From an uncultured Clostridia bacterium (GTDB lineage Bacteria > Bacillota > Clostridia > Christensenellales > Borkfalkiaceae): 22,189 nt of DNA. Shown here piece after piece: positions 1 to 8,069 of the stretch. The stretch is taken from assembly GCA_947627125.1 (NCBI GenBank), contig CANQUY010000010.1, positions 1 through 22,189 on the forward strand. The letters are read 5' to 3'. The notes beneath the pieces were generated by a model. It was not told the origin of the DNA. It saw only the letters and a program-made list of their open reading frames with translations, and ran no database searches. A program made the translations under genes and the position numbers. The stretch's first letter is position 1, and each line of letters opens with the position of its first letter.

Positions 1-649
1 CGTTGCGGGCGTAACGGTCATGGCTTCGGGGGCGTTTGCCGAAAAGGGGAGCGCAGAGATCGTCGACGTTTCCGTCACGGATACCGCCGTTCACTACGAC
101 GTGACGGTGGAGGAGGGCGAGAATCTGACCGTCGTGCTCTATAACGACTTCACACGCCGCGAAGCGGCGCTCACGGAGGGCGAAAATTCGGGCACATTCG
201 AGCAGTTGAAGCCGAACGTTTCCTACATTCTCGCGGTGATGGGACCCGCATCCTTCGGCTCGGAAAGGGCAGTGGCGGAAAGAACCGTCAAAACGGACGA
301 AACGGAAAAGACGGACGAGCCCGCGCCTCTTCCTCCGCCCGCTCCCGTCACCGTATGGCGCGGCATTACCTACGGTTGCACCTGCGCCGTTGACGGATAT
401 TTCCACTTCACGATGGATTTTGACGATCCGAACGGCTATTTCAGCGACTTTTCGGCAACTTTGGAGGATGCGACGGGCAATGTTTCCGTCTGTGTGTTTA
501 AGGCGGATCTTCACGCCGAACAGAGGATCGATGTGACGTTGCGGGCAAAGCTTTTGGGCAAGACGGCAACGTTTACGCTCACCTACCGCACCGCAGATCC
601 CTCCGCGCCGGAAGAGATCGTGGTGTACTCGGTGGAAGTCAAAATATAA
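1..649 (+). CDS. 3' part of a secreted protein with two Ig/Fn3-like segments (5' end outside window)
   Basis: The frame is already open at base 2 and the first residues (VAGVTVMASGAFA, then EKG) look like the end of a hydrophobic signal peptide with an A-F-A cleavage motif. The ATG at 20 is therefore probably internal and the true start lies left of the window. After cleavage there are about 200 residues: a beta-rich segment (about residues 10-90 from that ATG), an acidic, Thr/Lys-rich then Pro-rich linker (PAPLPPPAP, about residues 101-110), and a second beta-rich segment to the stop at 647-649. No catalytic motif is visible. An extracellular role is inferred from the signal peptide and linker only. 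The mscS-like gene starts 28 bp downstream with no terminator between, so the two are probably cotranscribed. I do not recognise a named family. Confidence 0.7.
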   Translation, partial: VAGVTVMASGAFAEKGSAEIVDVSVTDTAVHYDVTVEEGENLTVVLYNDFTRREAALTEGENSGTFEQLKPNVSYILAVMGPASFGSERAVAERTVKTDETEKTDEPAPLPPPAPVTVWRGITYGCTCAVDGYFHFTMDFDDPNGYFSDFSATLEDATGNVSVCVFKADLHAEQRIDVTLRAKLLGKTATFTLTYRTADPSAPEEIVVYSVEVKI

Positions 650-677
650 TTAAAATTTATATCTCGGAGAAAATTGT

Positions 678-1703
678 ATGGAAGAAAAGAAAAAATTTCC
701 CTATGCCAAGCTCATCGTGCTCGCCGTCTGCGTCGTGTTTACGGCCCTCGCCGTGGTGTTCGCACCCTACCTGTTCGGCGAAGATTCCGTGTTCAACCGC
801 ACGGTAAGCGACAATGAATTTTTGCAGACGCTCTACACGAAGATCCCCGCGCTCGTGCGCTCCATTCAGATCGTTACGATCTCGGTGATCGTCGCCATGA
901 TCCTCCACTTTGTCTTGGGGAAACTCTTTATGCACAGCAAGCGCGGGCTGACCATCGTGAAGCTCGTCAACAGCTTCCTCAGCTGGATCATCGGCATTGT
1001 CGCTGTGCTTCTCGTCCTCGGCAGTTTCGGCGTCGATACGGGGACCCTCCTCGCCAGCGCGGGGATCCTATCTCTCGTCATAGGCCTCGGCGCACAGAGC
1101 CTCATTGCAGATATCATCGCAGGTCTTTTTATCGTGATCGAGGGCGAGTATCAGGTGGGGGATATCGTCGTCATAGACGATTGGCGCGGCACCGTCAAGG
1201 AGATCGGGATCCGCACCACGAGGATCGAGGACGCGGGCGGAAACGTTAAATTCATCAACAACAGCGAGGTCAAGACCATTGTCAACCAAACGTGTGAGCT
1301 CTCCTTGGCCAAGGCGTATATCGGCATCGAATACGGCGAATCCATTCCCCGCGTGGAGATCGTGATCCGCGACAATCTCGAAAAGATCAAGAGCCGCATT
1401 CCCGCGATCGTGGAGGGGCCCTATTATAAGGGCGTGGACGCGCTCGCCGCATCCAGCGTGGATCTGCTGTTCGTGGCCAAGTGCAAGGAGGAGGACATTT
1501 ACCAAGTCCAGCGCGACCTCAACAGGGAGTTGAAACTGATGTTTGACGAAAACAACATCAACGTACCTTTCCCGCAGATCGTAGTCAACCAGCCCACGGA
1601 GTTCGACGACGTTCAAACCACAAAGAAGGAACGCCGCTCCGCGGAGAAGTTTGTGGAGGAGCAAAAAGAACTCTCCAAGGGCATGGAAGAAAAGGCAGAT
1701 TGA
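678..1703 (+). CDS. MscS-family mechanosensitive ion channel
   Basis: A 341-residue inner-membrane channel that would open under membrane tension to release solutes during hypo-osmotic shock. Hydrophobic segments lie at about residues 10-33, 57-84, 98-119 and 122-155. The last matches the pore-lining TM3 of MscS, a Gly/Ala-rich helix with the family-typical stretch GLGAQSLIADIIAGLFI (about 136-152). It runs into the beta domain GEYQVGDIVVIDDWRGTV (about 156-173), the most conserved block of the family, followed by the IGIRTTRIEDAGGNV region and an alpha/beta C-terminal domain to about residue 315. The tail is a charged extension rich in Lys and Glu. The start is supported by GGAGA at 666-670, 7 bases before the ATG. 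Length fits small MscS/YkuT-type channels. A strong terminator follows at 1726-1756. Confidence 0.95.
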   Translation: MEEKKKFPYAKLIVLAVCVVFTALAVVFAPYLFGEDSVFNRTVSDNEFLQTLYTKIPALVRSIQIVTISVIVAMILHFVLGKLFMHSKRGLTIVKLVNSFLSWIIGIVAVLLVLGSFGVDTGTLLASAGILSLVIGLGAQSLIADIIAGLFIVIEGEYQVGDIVVIDDWRGTVKEIGIRTTRIEDAGGNVKFINNSEVKTIVNQTCELSLAKAYIGIEYGESIPRVEIVIRDNLEKIKSRIPAIVEGPYYKGVDALAASSVDLLFVAKCKEEDIYQVQRDLNRELKLMFDENNINVPFPQIVVNQPTEFDDVQTTKKERRSAEKFVEEQKELSKGMEEKAD

Positions 1704-1725
1704 TCGCTGCATTTTAAAGAATTTG

Positions 1726-1756
1726 AAACAAGCCGTTTCCCGCGGCTTGTTTTTTG
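1726..1756 (+). terminator. Rho-independent terminator of the mscS-like unit
   Basis: A 10-bp stem (1726-1735 with 1743-1752, core ACAAGCCG/CGGCTTGT), a 7-base loop and an uninterrupted T run (1750-1755). It lies 23 bases after the mscS-like stop codon. Confidence 0.9.
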
Positions 1757-1826
1757 TGCTCCTGCTTATCCTGACCTCGTAGCCGAAGGGGAGGATCCCG
1801 TAAAACGCACGGGGGCCTGTAGCGGC

Positions 1827-1966
1827 GTCATGCTGAGAACGTGAGCATAACGCAGTCTATGAAAGTTTTACCGAAGCATCTCGCCGCATGATTTACGGAC
1901 TTCCGCCGCGAGATTCTTCGGGTTAAGTCCTTATGACTTCGTTCTTACTCCGTATCTCAGAATGAC
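1827..1966. repeat. Imperfect 140-bp palindrome (dispersed REP/MITE-like repeat)
   Basis: The outer arms GTCATGCTGAGA (1827-1838) and TCTCAGAATGAC (1955-1966) are inverted repeats with one mismatch. The inner arms CCGAAGCATCTCG (1871-1883) and CGAGATTCTTCGG (1909-1921) also differ at one position, and the sequence between inner and outer arms is recognisably complementary too. The whole element could fold into one long hairpin. The arm words (GTCAT.CTGAG, GAAG.ATCTCG) resemble intergenic palindromes dispersed through many Firmicute genomes; this is recalled knowledge, not a search. It has no coding capacity and lies in a stretch with no gene (1757-2097). I see nothing else in 1757-1826. Confidence 0.75.
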
Positions 1967-2068
1967 GCGGCGGGCGCGGCTCCCTTCATCCCAACGGCGG
2001 CGGGCACGGTTCCTTTCATCCCAACTGCGGCGGGCGCGGCTCCCTTCATCCCAACGGCGGCGGGCGGC
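1967..2068. repeat. 30-bp tandem repeat, about 3.4 copies
   Basis: The unit starts with GCGGCGGGC and contains TCCCTTCATCCCAAC or a close variant. Copies begin at 1967, 1997 and 2027, with a partial copy at 2057. The period is exactly 30 bp and copies differ at only a few positions. It directly abuts the right end of the 1827-1966 palindrome. The period is a multiple of three, so a frame stays open through it (R/A/L/P/S/Q-rich), but this is not part of the downstream gene, whose promoter lies further right. Confidence 0.85.
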
Positions 2069-2097
2069 GGAGCGGCTGAATTTTTTACTTCAAATTA

Positions 2098-2126
2098 TTG
2101 ACACTATTTTTTCAAAGTGTTATAAT
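2098..2126 (+). promoter_or_regulatory. Consensus sigma-A promoter of the giant surface-protein operon
   Basis: TTGACA at 2098-2103 and TATAAT at 2121-2126 are both exact consensus, with a 17-bp spacer (2104-2120). Transcription would start near 2133, about 78 bases before the ATG at 2211. It is the only obvious promoter for the genes up to 18218. Confidence 0.9.
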
Positions 2127-2137
2127 TTCGATACAAA

Positions 2138-2205
2138 TGAAATACCAAGTCTGCCTATGGGGGCAAGAATGCAAATTCTCTGCAGGAAATGGTATTTCAG
2201 AGGAG
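2138..2205 (+). promoter_or_regulatory. Potential structured leader RNA ending at the ribosome binding site
   Basis: A perfect 10-bp helix can form between TGAAATACCA (2138-2147) and TGGTATTTCA (2190-2199). It encloses two adjacent short hairpins: TGCC/GGCA (2152-2155 with 2162-2165, 6-base loop) and AGAAT-GCAA-ATTCT (2166-2179), the latter with a GNRA-type tetraloop. Together they would make a three-way junction beginning about 5 bases after the predicted transcript start. The 3' strand of the closing helix runs into the ribosome binding site AGAGGAG (2199-2205). It matches no riboswitch class I know. A regulatory role is inference. Confidence 0.45.
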
Positions 2206-2210
2206 TGAAT

Positions 2211-5200
2211 ATGAGCAAATCAAGGTGGAAAGTTGCAAGAGCGGCGCTGGTATGCGTCTTATCGGTCCTGCTCGCAATGTCAACGGCGCTGGCGGTCCTG
2301 TTCGATCGGGATTTTCGTGTTTCCGCGCAGGACCCCAATTTCTCAGACATTGTGAAGTCCGACAAATTGACATTGAGCGGCCCCGATTACAAAACGGTCC
2401 CGAGCACAATGGACAGCGGCCTTAATACATACATAAACCGTGTATTCGGGCTTGGCCTTGGCAATATGCAGACGACTTATAAGATCTCTTCGTTGAGCCA
2501 AGGTTCAGACAAAGCCAAGTTCACCTCGACAGCGGGGACAGAATATGCGGACGGCGAAGATACCGCGTTCTACATCTCCAGCGACATGGTGACCAATACG
2601 GCGGGAAATTCACTGTTCACCTCGGCGGGGACGACCATGTCCTTTACCAAGCAGGAGGACACAGAGAGCGGCTATTTCGTGTTCGACTTCAAGATCGGCG
2701 GCGAACTGTTGGACGCGGGTATCTCTTCCGATTTGCTGTTCGGTCTGTTGGGAACGACGGGTAGCGATATTGGGCTGCCCTTCAGCGGCGATATCAGCGG
2801 CCACTTCAACACTGCGCAGCTCTTCTATAAAGTAGGAGCGATCAGCGACGAAGAGATGAACGACGCCTTAATTTCAAGTGCAGCAATCGGCCTTAAAGGT
2901 CCAACCACCATTTATATCGCCGGCAATTCGCTCGACGATTACTCTGAGAGCGAGAGCGCGGCGACCTTCCAACGTGCCGCATGGATCACTGACGGCAACG
3001 ACGTCGCCACGAGTTCGGTCGTCAAAGAGATGGAGGACGGCTGGTATCAGGCACGCATTCCCGTTGAGGCGGGGAGCCAAAATATCTCCCTCGGCCTCAC
3101 CTTCGGCACGACCAACCTCTTCAGCGCGTGCGTCGATACCTTCTTCGGCATGGCGCATGAAGATACCGATCCGAACAAGGCAGGCAATGTCAAGGGCAGC
3201 GGCATCGACTCCTTTTTTGTCATCCGCAACGTTGACTTTAAGGAGAGCGAGCAGGGCGCAGAGGACTCCGTCACCGTCACGGTCGAGGGAGCGGAATCTC
3301 CCGAAAGCGGCCTCATCACGGCAAACGTGGGGGAGGGAGCAGCGCAGACCAACGACGGCGCGACGCTCACCCTTTCGCAGGCAGAAACTCCCTTTGTGGG
3401 GCAGAAACTTCACCTCAAGCTCGACGAGAGCAAGCTCGGCGGAAAGACTTTCTATGGCTTCGACGTCGGCGGCGTGTTCTACGGCGGGAAGGAGATCGAC
3501 GCCGAGATCTTGAGCTCCTCTACGCAGGTGAAAGCGATCCTCGGCGAAGCGGATACATATGAGGCGCGCGGGGGGGCCAAGTTCTACAATACATTCAAAG
3601 ACGCTCTCGACGCCGCCAATCAAGCGGGGAAGGGCGTTGTAACCGTCGCCGTGCCCAAGGGAAGAACGCTCACTCTCGACGGAACTTACACCATCAACAA
3701 GGGCGTCACGGTCGTTTTGCCCTTCGACGAAGAGGGAAACAGCTATGGCTCGGGCGTCTATGAGGGAGCAGCCGCGCGCGGCAACCTCGCAAAGGACCTC
3801 GCTTGGCAGGAAGCGGAAAAATATCTCTATAACACCGTGGAATTTAGCGGCTCTCTCACCGTGAACGGCAAACTCATTGTCGGCGGCGTCGTGAACGCTC
3901 CCGACAGCGGCGCACAGTCCCGCACGTCGGGCGAGTATGCCGAGCTCAAAAACAGCGGCAATATCACCGTCAACGGCGAAATGAACGTCTACGGCAGGGT
4001 CACGGGGAACGGCAAGATCACTGTGCCGAACGGAGGAAAGCTCGCCGAGCCCTTCCTCATTCTCGACTATACGACGGGTGAAAACGCCGCAGATGCGGTT
4101 CTCAGCGGCATTTTGGACAGGATCAACGGCCACACGGCCACCACGCCCTTCATGCGCTACGCCATGGTCAACGTGGAGAACACCATGACCGTGGAATACG
4201 GCGGGCAGCTCTACGGCTACCTCAGCCTCTACGCACTCGGGCGCATGGTTTCCTTTAACCAGCCCATCGTCGGCACCGAAAGCGATAACTGTTTCATGAT
4301 GCTCTCTTCGGGCGCAAGCGTCACGATCTCCTATGACGGAACGGCCGTTGTCGACACGGAAGAGGGGAACTGTACCGAGGGGATCGGCAGAACGACAATG
4401 AACTTCACGGGCGGCGCAAAGATCGGTGCGCTCAGCTTCACTGTGTTCGGCGTCACCTTTGATTCCGAGGGCTTCGTGTTCTCCATTCCCTATAACTATG
4501 ATATTACGCTCGGCGGAAGCGGCGATTACGAGCTCGCCACCGAGTTTATGGTCATGCCGGGCGCATCGCTCACCCTCGGCGAGGGAGCCACGCTCAAAAT
4601 TACCCACACATTCTGGACGCTTGAGGGCTACCAAGCGGACAAGGTGCCCTACCTCAATGCGGAAGAGGGGAAAGGCAAGTCCTATCCCACGGCGGACCAG
4701 CTTGCCGCGGCGGGCTATTCCAAGAGCGGCAACTTTATCGTGAACGGCGACCTCAGCGTCGGAACGGACGGTGAGGAGATCGCCTTCCTCGGCATTGTGC
4801 AGACCACCGGCAGCACAGGCACAATGGATATTGGGAATAATGTCGATTTGGGCGAGTCAAATCAATACAAATATTATCAAGATTATACAGTTAGTTTCTA
4901 TGATCCGTGGCCGTACAAGAAAAATTATCCTACAGCTGCAGGTCAATTTGACCCAGGTGTTTTTATTAATGTAGGCAAGGTGAGGCAAGCTCAGGACGCT
5001 TTGAGAACGGCACAACCTCATGTAAAAGATCCGAATTATCCTGACGATCACACCTCTTTAGATGAAGAAGCAGAAGCGGCTGCACGCGCCATAAGGTTCT
5101 TTGTCCTTATGTCACCCGCTCGTGTGTATGACGGTCTTGGTTGGGCCCAATATCTTGTGGCAGGAAATACCTATACTGCAAAACGCGACGTAGAGTGGAA

Positions 5201-8069
5201 TTTAAAATCTTACTACTATTTTAACAATTTACAGGAACCGGAATATAACGAAGCAGAATTGGATTATCAAGAGTACGAGATAAACCAAATAATGCACGGC
5301 GGTTGGATGATTGACCACATTGAGGATGATGAACCTAATGTTCGAGAATACGCCAATATGTGGAATAGAGGTGAATTATACGAAAGCGAGTGTCTATTTG
5401 GCGAAAACGAACCTTGCAAACCTATCATGCGATATCATAATGCGCTCGGCTGTGAGGAAAAGCCTGATACGAAACTGCTCATCAATCCTGATTTTGAGTT
5501 GCATGTTCCGTACACGGGCGGTACATATTCCATGAACGAGGACGATGTTGAAAATCTCTCGCTCTACGATATCATCAAGAGCACATTTTTTCAGCACATT
5601 ATAACGACCTATCCGGAGAAGATCGATTGGGCGCAATATTATATTTATCGTGATGAGGTTGAAACTGACGAAGTTTTTCAAAATTATTTTTTTGACCCGT
5701 ATGGTGATGACTATTACTACGATCATGAGAATCCGTATTTGAAGTTTACTGTAAGTTCTGGTAATGGCGGTGATATTTGTGAACCTGGTGAGTATGTGCT
5801 AAATATCTCTTTCGGTAGCACCAACTACTATTATGTAGCCGACGAATCTTATGGCCAGGAGGAGTATGACGAAGTCTACTGTGCATACTTTGCTTCCTAT
5901 GGTGAGTGGGATCGAAGAGTAGGGGAAACGGAAGGCACCATAAAAGTAGTTGTCGATCCCATTCCGCTTCTCTCCGCAGAGGATGACCCTGAGCTGTGGG
6001 GGGCGGATGGGAGATTCCAACTGGAAGATTGGCAAATTATTTCGGTAATGTGCTCGAAGGAGGGCGAAGAATTTGACCTGTGGGAAGGACTTCCCGCCGG
6101 CACCAAGCCCGAGGATATCGCTGTTACTTCCATTATGGTTTGGGGTAGGTGGGCTTATGAAGAATTCAATGAGCCGTTTTGGGATAAATATCCCTTCCTG
6201 CAATGCAAGTGGGAAGTCGATTCTCGTGAAGATCCGACGATTTATAATTACCATATACTTGAGTACTGTGCCATTGGCCAAGAGATTTGCTATGAGAAAA
6301 AGTTCTCCGATCCTTCCGAATGTATCGAGTGGCATCTGTCGGACGACGAGCCGTATCTCCTCATTAAGGGCGACGGGAATTATTTTGAGGGTATCTACAA
6401 ATTCCCTGTCGAGTTCAGAAAGACGGAGCTTAAGAGTGTAAAAGTAGTCGGCACCTATGTATATGAAGGTCAACCCGTGACCCCGCAGGAAAATGAAGTT
6501 TTGGTGTATGACGAAAATGAAAATCTTGTGCAGTCGAGTGAATATACATTTGAGGCTTCAAACAACGACAGGGCGGGCAGGGCAACAATTACTGTCACGG
6601 CCAAACCTGAAAGCGCCTTATATACGGGAACCATAACAGGGACATTCTATATTAGTCCCCCTGAAGCGGATGTGCTCACGGTCATAGTAGAGCTCTCAGG
6701 GCCCGCGCAAAAGCCCTATGGTGTGACTGCAACGTTCAATATTAAAATTTCCGGCGCACTTGACGTGATGCACTACTATACCAAAGACGGCGCGGAAACG
6801 GACGTGGCCGTATCGGAAGAGGATATCCTCAAGGGAATCATTTCGGTGACTTCCGACGGCGCGGTTTCGACCGCCGACGTAGGGAAATACAATATCAACT
6901 TTGAGATCAAAAAAGACACGGATTTCACCGCGCCGGATAGGAGCGGAAACGTCATCACTGCCGAAATGGTTGAGCAGATCGTCTCTGCTTACAAGGAAAT
7001 CATTTTTGAGTTTAATAGGAAAGAAGTAAGCTGCAATTCCCTTGGTGCCTTTTCAGGCATACTTGCGGAGAATGCGCTCGAAGTCGTTCCGCTCGATCTT
7101 TCTACTGTAAATTGGGATTTTGTACCGTATAGAGGGTCTGAAAAAAGAGGCTATAGCCCTGTGCCAAACAAGACAGCGAACCTTAAGTCTTTTGAATATG
7201 ATGGGCAGGAAAAATCAGTTATGTTTACTGGTGTAGCTTCGAGCCAAACCACAGGAATTCAACTGCATATTTCGTATGGAGGAACCGTAAAAGAGGTTAA
7301 TTTTGTTCCCATAACAAAAACCTTTACATACAATTACGGTAACTCTGACCGTATCAATGTTGGAACGGTGAAATTTAGACTCGAACTCAAAGAGAGTAAC
7401 CCGCACTATACAGGATATCTCGAAAGTTCATTTGAGATTACCCCCAAAGAGGTCACGGTTGCAAGCGTGACAGTCGAGAGTTCACACACCTACAACGGGC
7501 AGGCGCAGACGCCTACGCTCAAAGTGACGTTGAACGACACCGACGGCACGGTACTGCCCGCAGATCAGTATATCGTAACCTACGAGAAGGACGGCGAGAC
7601 GACTGTTCTCAACGCAGGACTCTACAATGTCACGATCGCGCCCGGACGCAACTATACATTCGCCGATGGGTCAATTCTCACCACTACCTTCACTGTCGGG
7701 CAGGCGGATATTTCGGGAGCGAAGGTTTCTGTCAAGGGAACGTATACCTACAACGGCACGGCGCAGACGCTCACGCCCGAGGAAATCACCGTCACAGTCG
7801 AGGGCATTACGGGGGCCGTCACCTTCACCATCCAAGAGGACAGCTATCAAAACAACACCAACGCGACGTCAAGGCGACGTTCACCATTGTGGGCAGCGGC
7901 AACTTCACGGGGATGGCCTCGGGCTCCTTCACCATCGCAAAGAAGGTCATCACCATCTCTGCCGACGATATCACGGGAACCTATGGCGAAAATGCGCCGA
8001 CGCCCACGGCATTCACCGTGCCCGAGGATGCGCTCGAGGGCGGGGACCAAAAAGAGGTTCTCACCGTGA
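2211..8069 (+). CDS. Giant surface protein, N-terminal part (beta-helix-like and MBG/YDG-like domains), frameshifted near its 3' end
   Basis: The start is the ATG at 2211, with AGAGGAG at 2199-2205; the frame is open further left but that stretch precedes the promoter. Residues 1-40 form a signal peptide (KSRWKVAR then a hydrophobic core). About 40-420 is a mixed region without a recognised fold. About 544-874 carries recurrent short turns such as GSLTVNGKLIVGG and NITVNGEMNVYG, typical of a right-handed beta-helix. About 875-1405 is encoded by visibly AT-richer DNA and is rich in Tyr, Asp and Glu. From about 1406 onward there are Ig-like repeats of the MBG/YDG kind (TYTYNGTAQTLTPEEI). Around 7865/7866 a base is missing: the frame changes from NNTNA followed by DVKATFTIVGSGNF to an Arg/Pro-rich nonsense tail ending at 8069. 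The intended protein continues in the frame of 7889-11968, giving about 3252 residues. Likely role: cell-surface structure or adhesin. Confidence 0.85.
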   Translation: MSKSRWKVARAALVCVLSVLLAMSTALAVLFDRDFRVSAQDPNFSDIVKSDKLTLSGPDYKTVPSTMDSGLNTYINRVFGLGLGNMQTTYKISSLSQGSDKAKFTSTAGTEYADGEDTAFYISSDMVTNTAGNSLFTSAGTTMSFTKQEDTESGYFVFDFKIGGELLDAGISSDLLFGLLGTTGSDIGLPFSGDISGHFNTAQLFYKVGAISDEEMNDALISSAAIGLKGPTTIYIAGNSLDDYSESESAATFQRAAWITDGNDVATSSVVKEMEDGWYQARIPVEAGSQNISLGLTFGTTNLFSACVDTFFGMAHEDTDPNKAGNVKGSGIDSFFVIRNVDFKESEQGAEDSVTVTVEGAESPESGLITANVGEGAAQTNDGATLTLSQAETPFVGQKLHLKLDESKLGGKTFYGFDVGGVFYGGKEIDAEILSSSTQVKAILGEADTYEARGGAKFYNTFKDALDAANQAGKGVVTVAVPKGRTLTLDGTYTINKGVTVVLPFDEEGNSYGSGVYEGAAARGNLAKDLAWQEAEKYLYNTVEFSGSLTVNGKLIVGGVVNAPDSGAQSRTSGEYAELKNSGNITVNGEMNVYGRVTGNGKITVPNGGKLAEPFLILDYTTGENAADAVLSGILDRINGHTATTPFMRYAMVNVENTMTVEYGGQLYGYLSLYALGRMVSFNQPIVGTESDNCFMMLSSGASVTISYDGTAVVDTEEGNCTEGIGRTTMNFTGGAKIGALSFTVFGVTFDSEGFVFSIPYNYDITLGGSGDYELATEFMVMPGASLTLGEGATLKITHTFWTLEGYQADKVPYLNAEEGKGKSYPTADQLAAAGYSKSGNFIVNGDLSVGTDGEEIAFLGIVQTTGSTGTMDIGNNVDLGESNQYKYYQDYTVSFYDPWPYKKNYPTAAGQFDPGVFINVGKVRQAQDALRTAQPHVKDPNYPDDHTSLDEEAEAAARAIRFFVLMSPARVYDGLGWAQYLVAGNTYTAKRDVEWNLKSYYYFNNLQEPEYNEAELDYQEYEINQIMHGGWMIDHIEDDEPNVREYANMWNRGELYESECLFGENEPCKPIMRYHNALGCEEKPDTKLLINPDFELHVPYTGGTYSMNEDDVENLSLYDIIKSTFFQHIITTYPEKIDWAQYYIYRDEVETDEVFQNYFFDPYGDDYYYDHENPYLKFTVSSGNGGDICEPGEYVLNISFGSTNYYYVADESYGQEEYDEVYCAYFASYGEWDRRVGETEGTIKVVVDPIPLLSAEDDPELWGADGRFQLEDWQIISVMCSKEGEEFDLWEGLPAGTKPEDIAVTSIMVWGRWAYEEFNEPFWDKYPFLQCKWEVDSREDPTIYNYHILEYCAIGQEICYEKKFSDPSECIEWHLSDDEPYLLIKGDGNYFEGIYKFPVEFRKTELKSVKVVGTYVYEGQPVTPQENEVLVYDENENLVQSSEYTFEASNNDRAGRATITVTAKPESALYTGTITGTFYISPPEADVLTVIVELSGPAQKPYGVTATFNIKISGALDVMHYYTKDGAETDVAVSEEDILKGIISVTSDGAVSTADVGKYNINFEIKKDTDFTAPDRSGNVITAEMVEQIVSAYKEIIFEFNRKEVSCNSLGAFSGILAENALEVVPLDLSTVNWDFVPYRGSEKRGYSPVPNKTANLKSFEYDGQEKSVMFTGVASSQTTGIQLHISYGGTVKEVNFVPITKTFTYNYGNSDRINVGTVKFRLELKESNPHYTGYLESSFEITPKEVTVASVTVESSHTYNGQAQTPTLKVTLNDTDGTVLPADQYIVTYEKDGETTVLNAGLYNVTIAPGRNYTFADGSILTTTFTVGQADISGAKVSVKGTYTYNGTAQTLTPEEITVTVEGITGAVTFTIQEDSYQNNTNATSRRRSPLWAAATSRGWPRAPSPSQRRSSPSLPTISREPMAKMRRRPRHSPCPRMRSRAGTKKRFSP
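7865..7866 (+). other. Single-base deletion (frameshift site) in the giant surface-protein gene
   Basis: Frame 1 reads aac acc aac gcg acg tca agg here. Inserting one G after 7865 gives gcg gac gtc aag gcg acg ttc, and the protein then continues as a normal MBG-like repeat into VGSGNFTGMASG. The repair is unique and needs one base, so this is either a recent mutation or a sequencing/assembly error. No slippery heptamer suited to programmed -1 frameshifting is visible. Confidence 0.85.

Noticed and set aside
1967..2068. Possible CRISPR array
   Set aside because: The 30-bp units abut directly with no spacers and no cas genes are in the window; it is a plain tandem repeat.
1962..2210. N-terminal extension of the giant protein reading through the 30-bp repeats
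   Set aside because: The frame is open, but it runs across the tandem repeats and the consensus promoter. A strong ribosome binding site serves the ATG at 2211, which opens a normal signal peptide.
2874..4634. Long minus-strand open frame (586 codons)
   Set aside because: It lies opposite the giant gene, lacks a ribosome binding site and has composition expected from the antisense of a GC-rich gene. The same holds for the minus-strand frames at 9386-11575 and 16152-17534.
7855..7870. Programmed ribosomal frameshift in the giant gene
   Set aside because: The direction would be -1, but no X-XXY-YYZ slippery heptamer is present at the site. A single-base loss explains the change fully.
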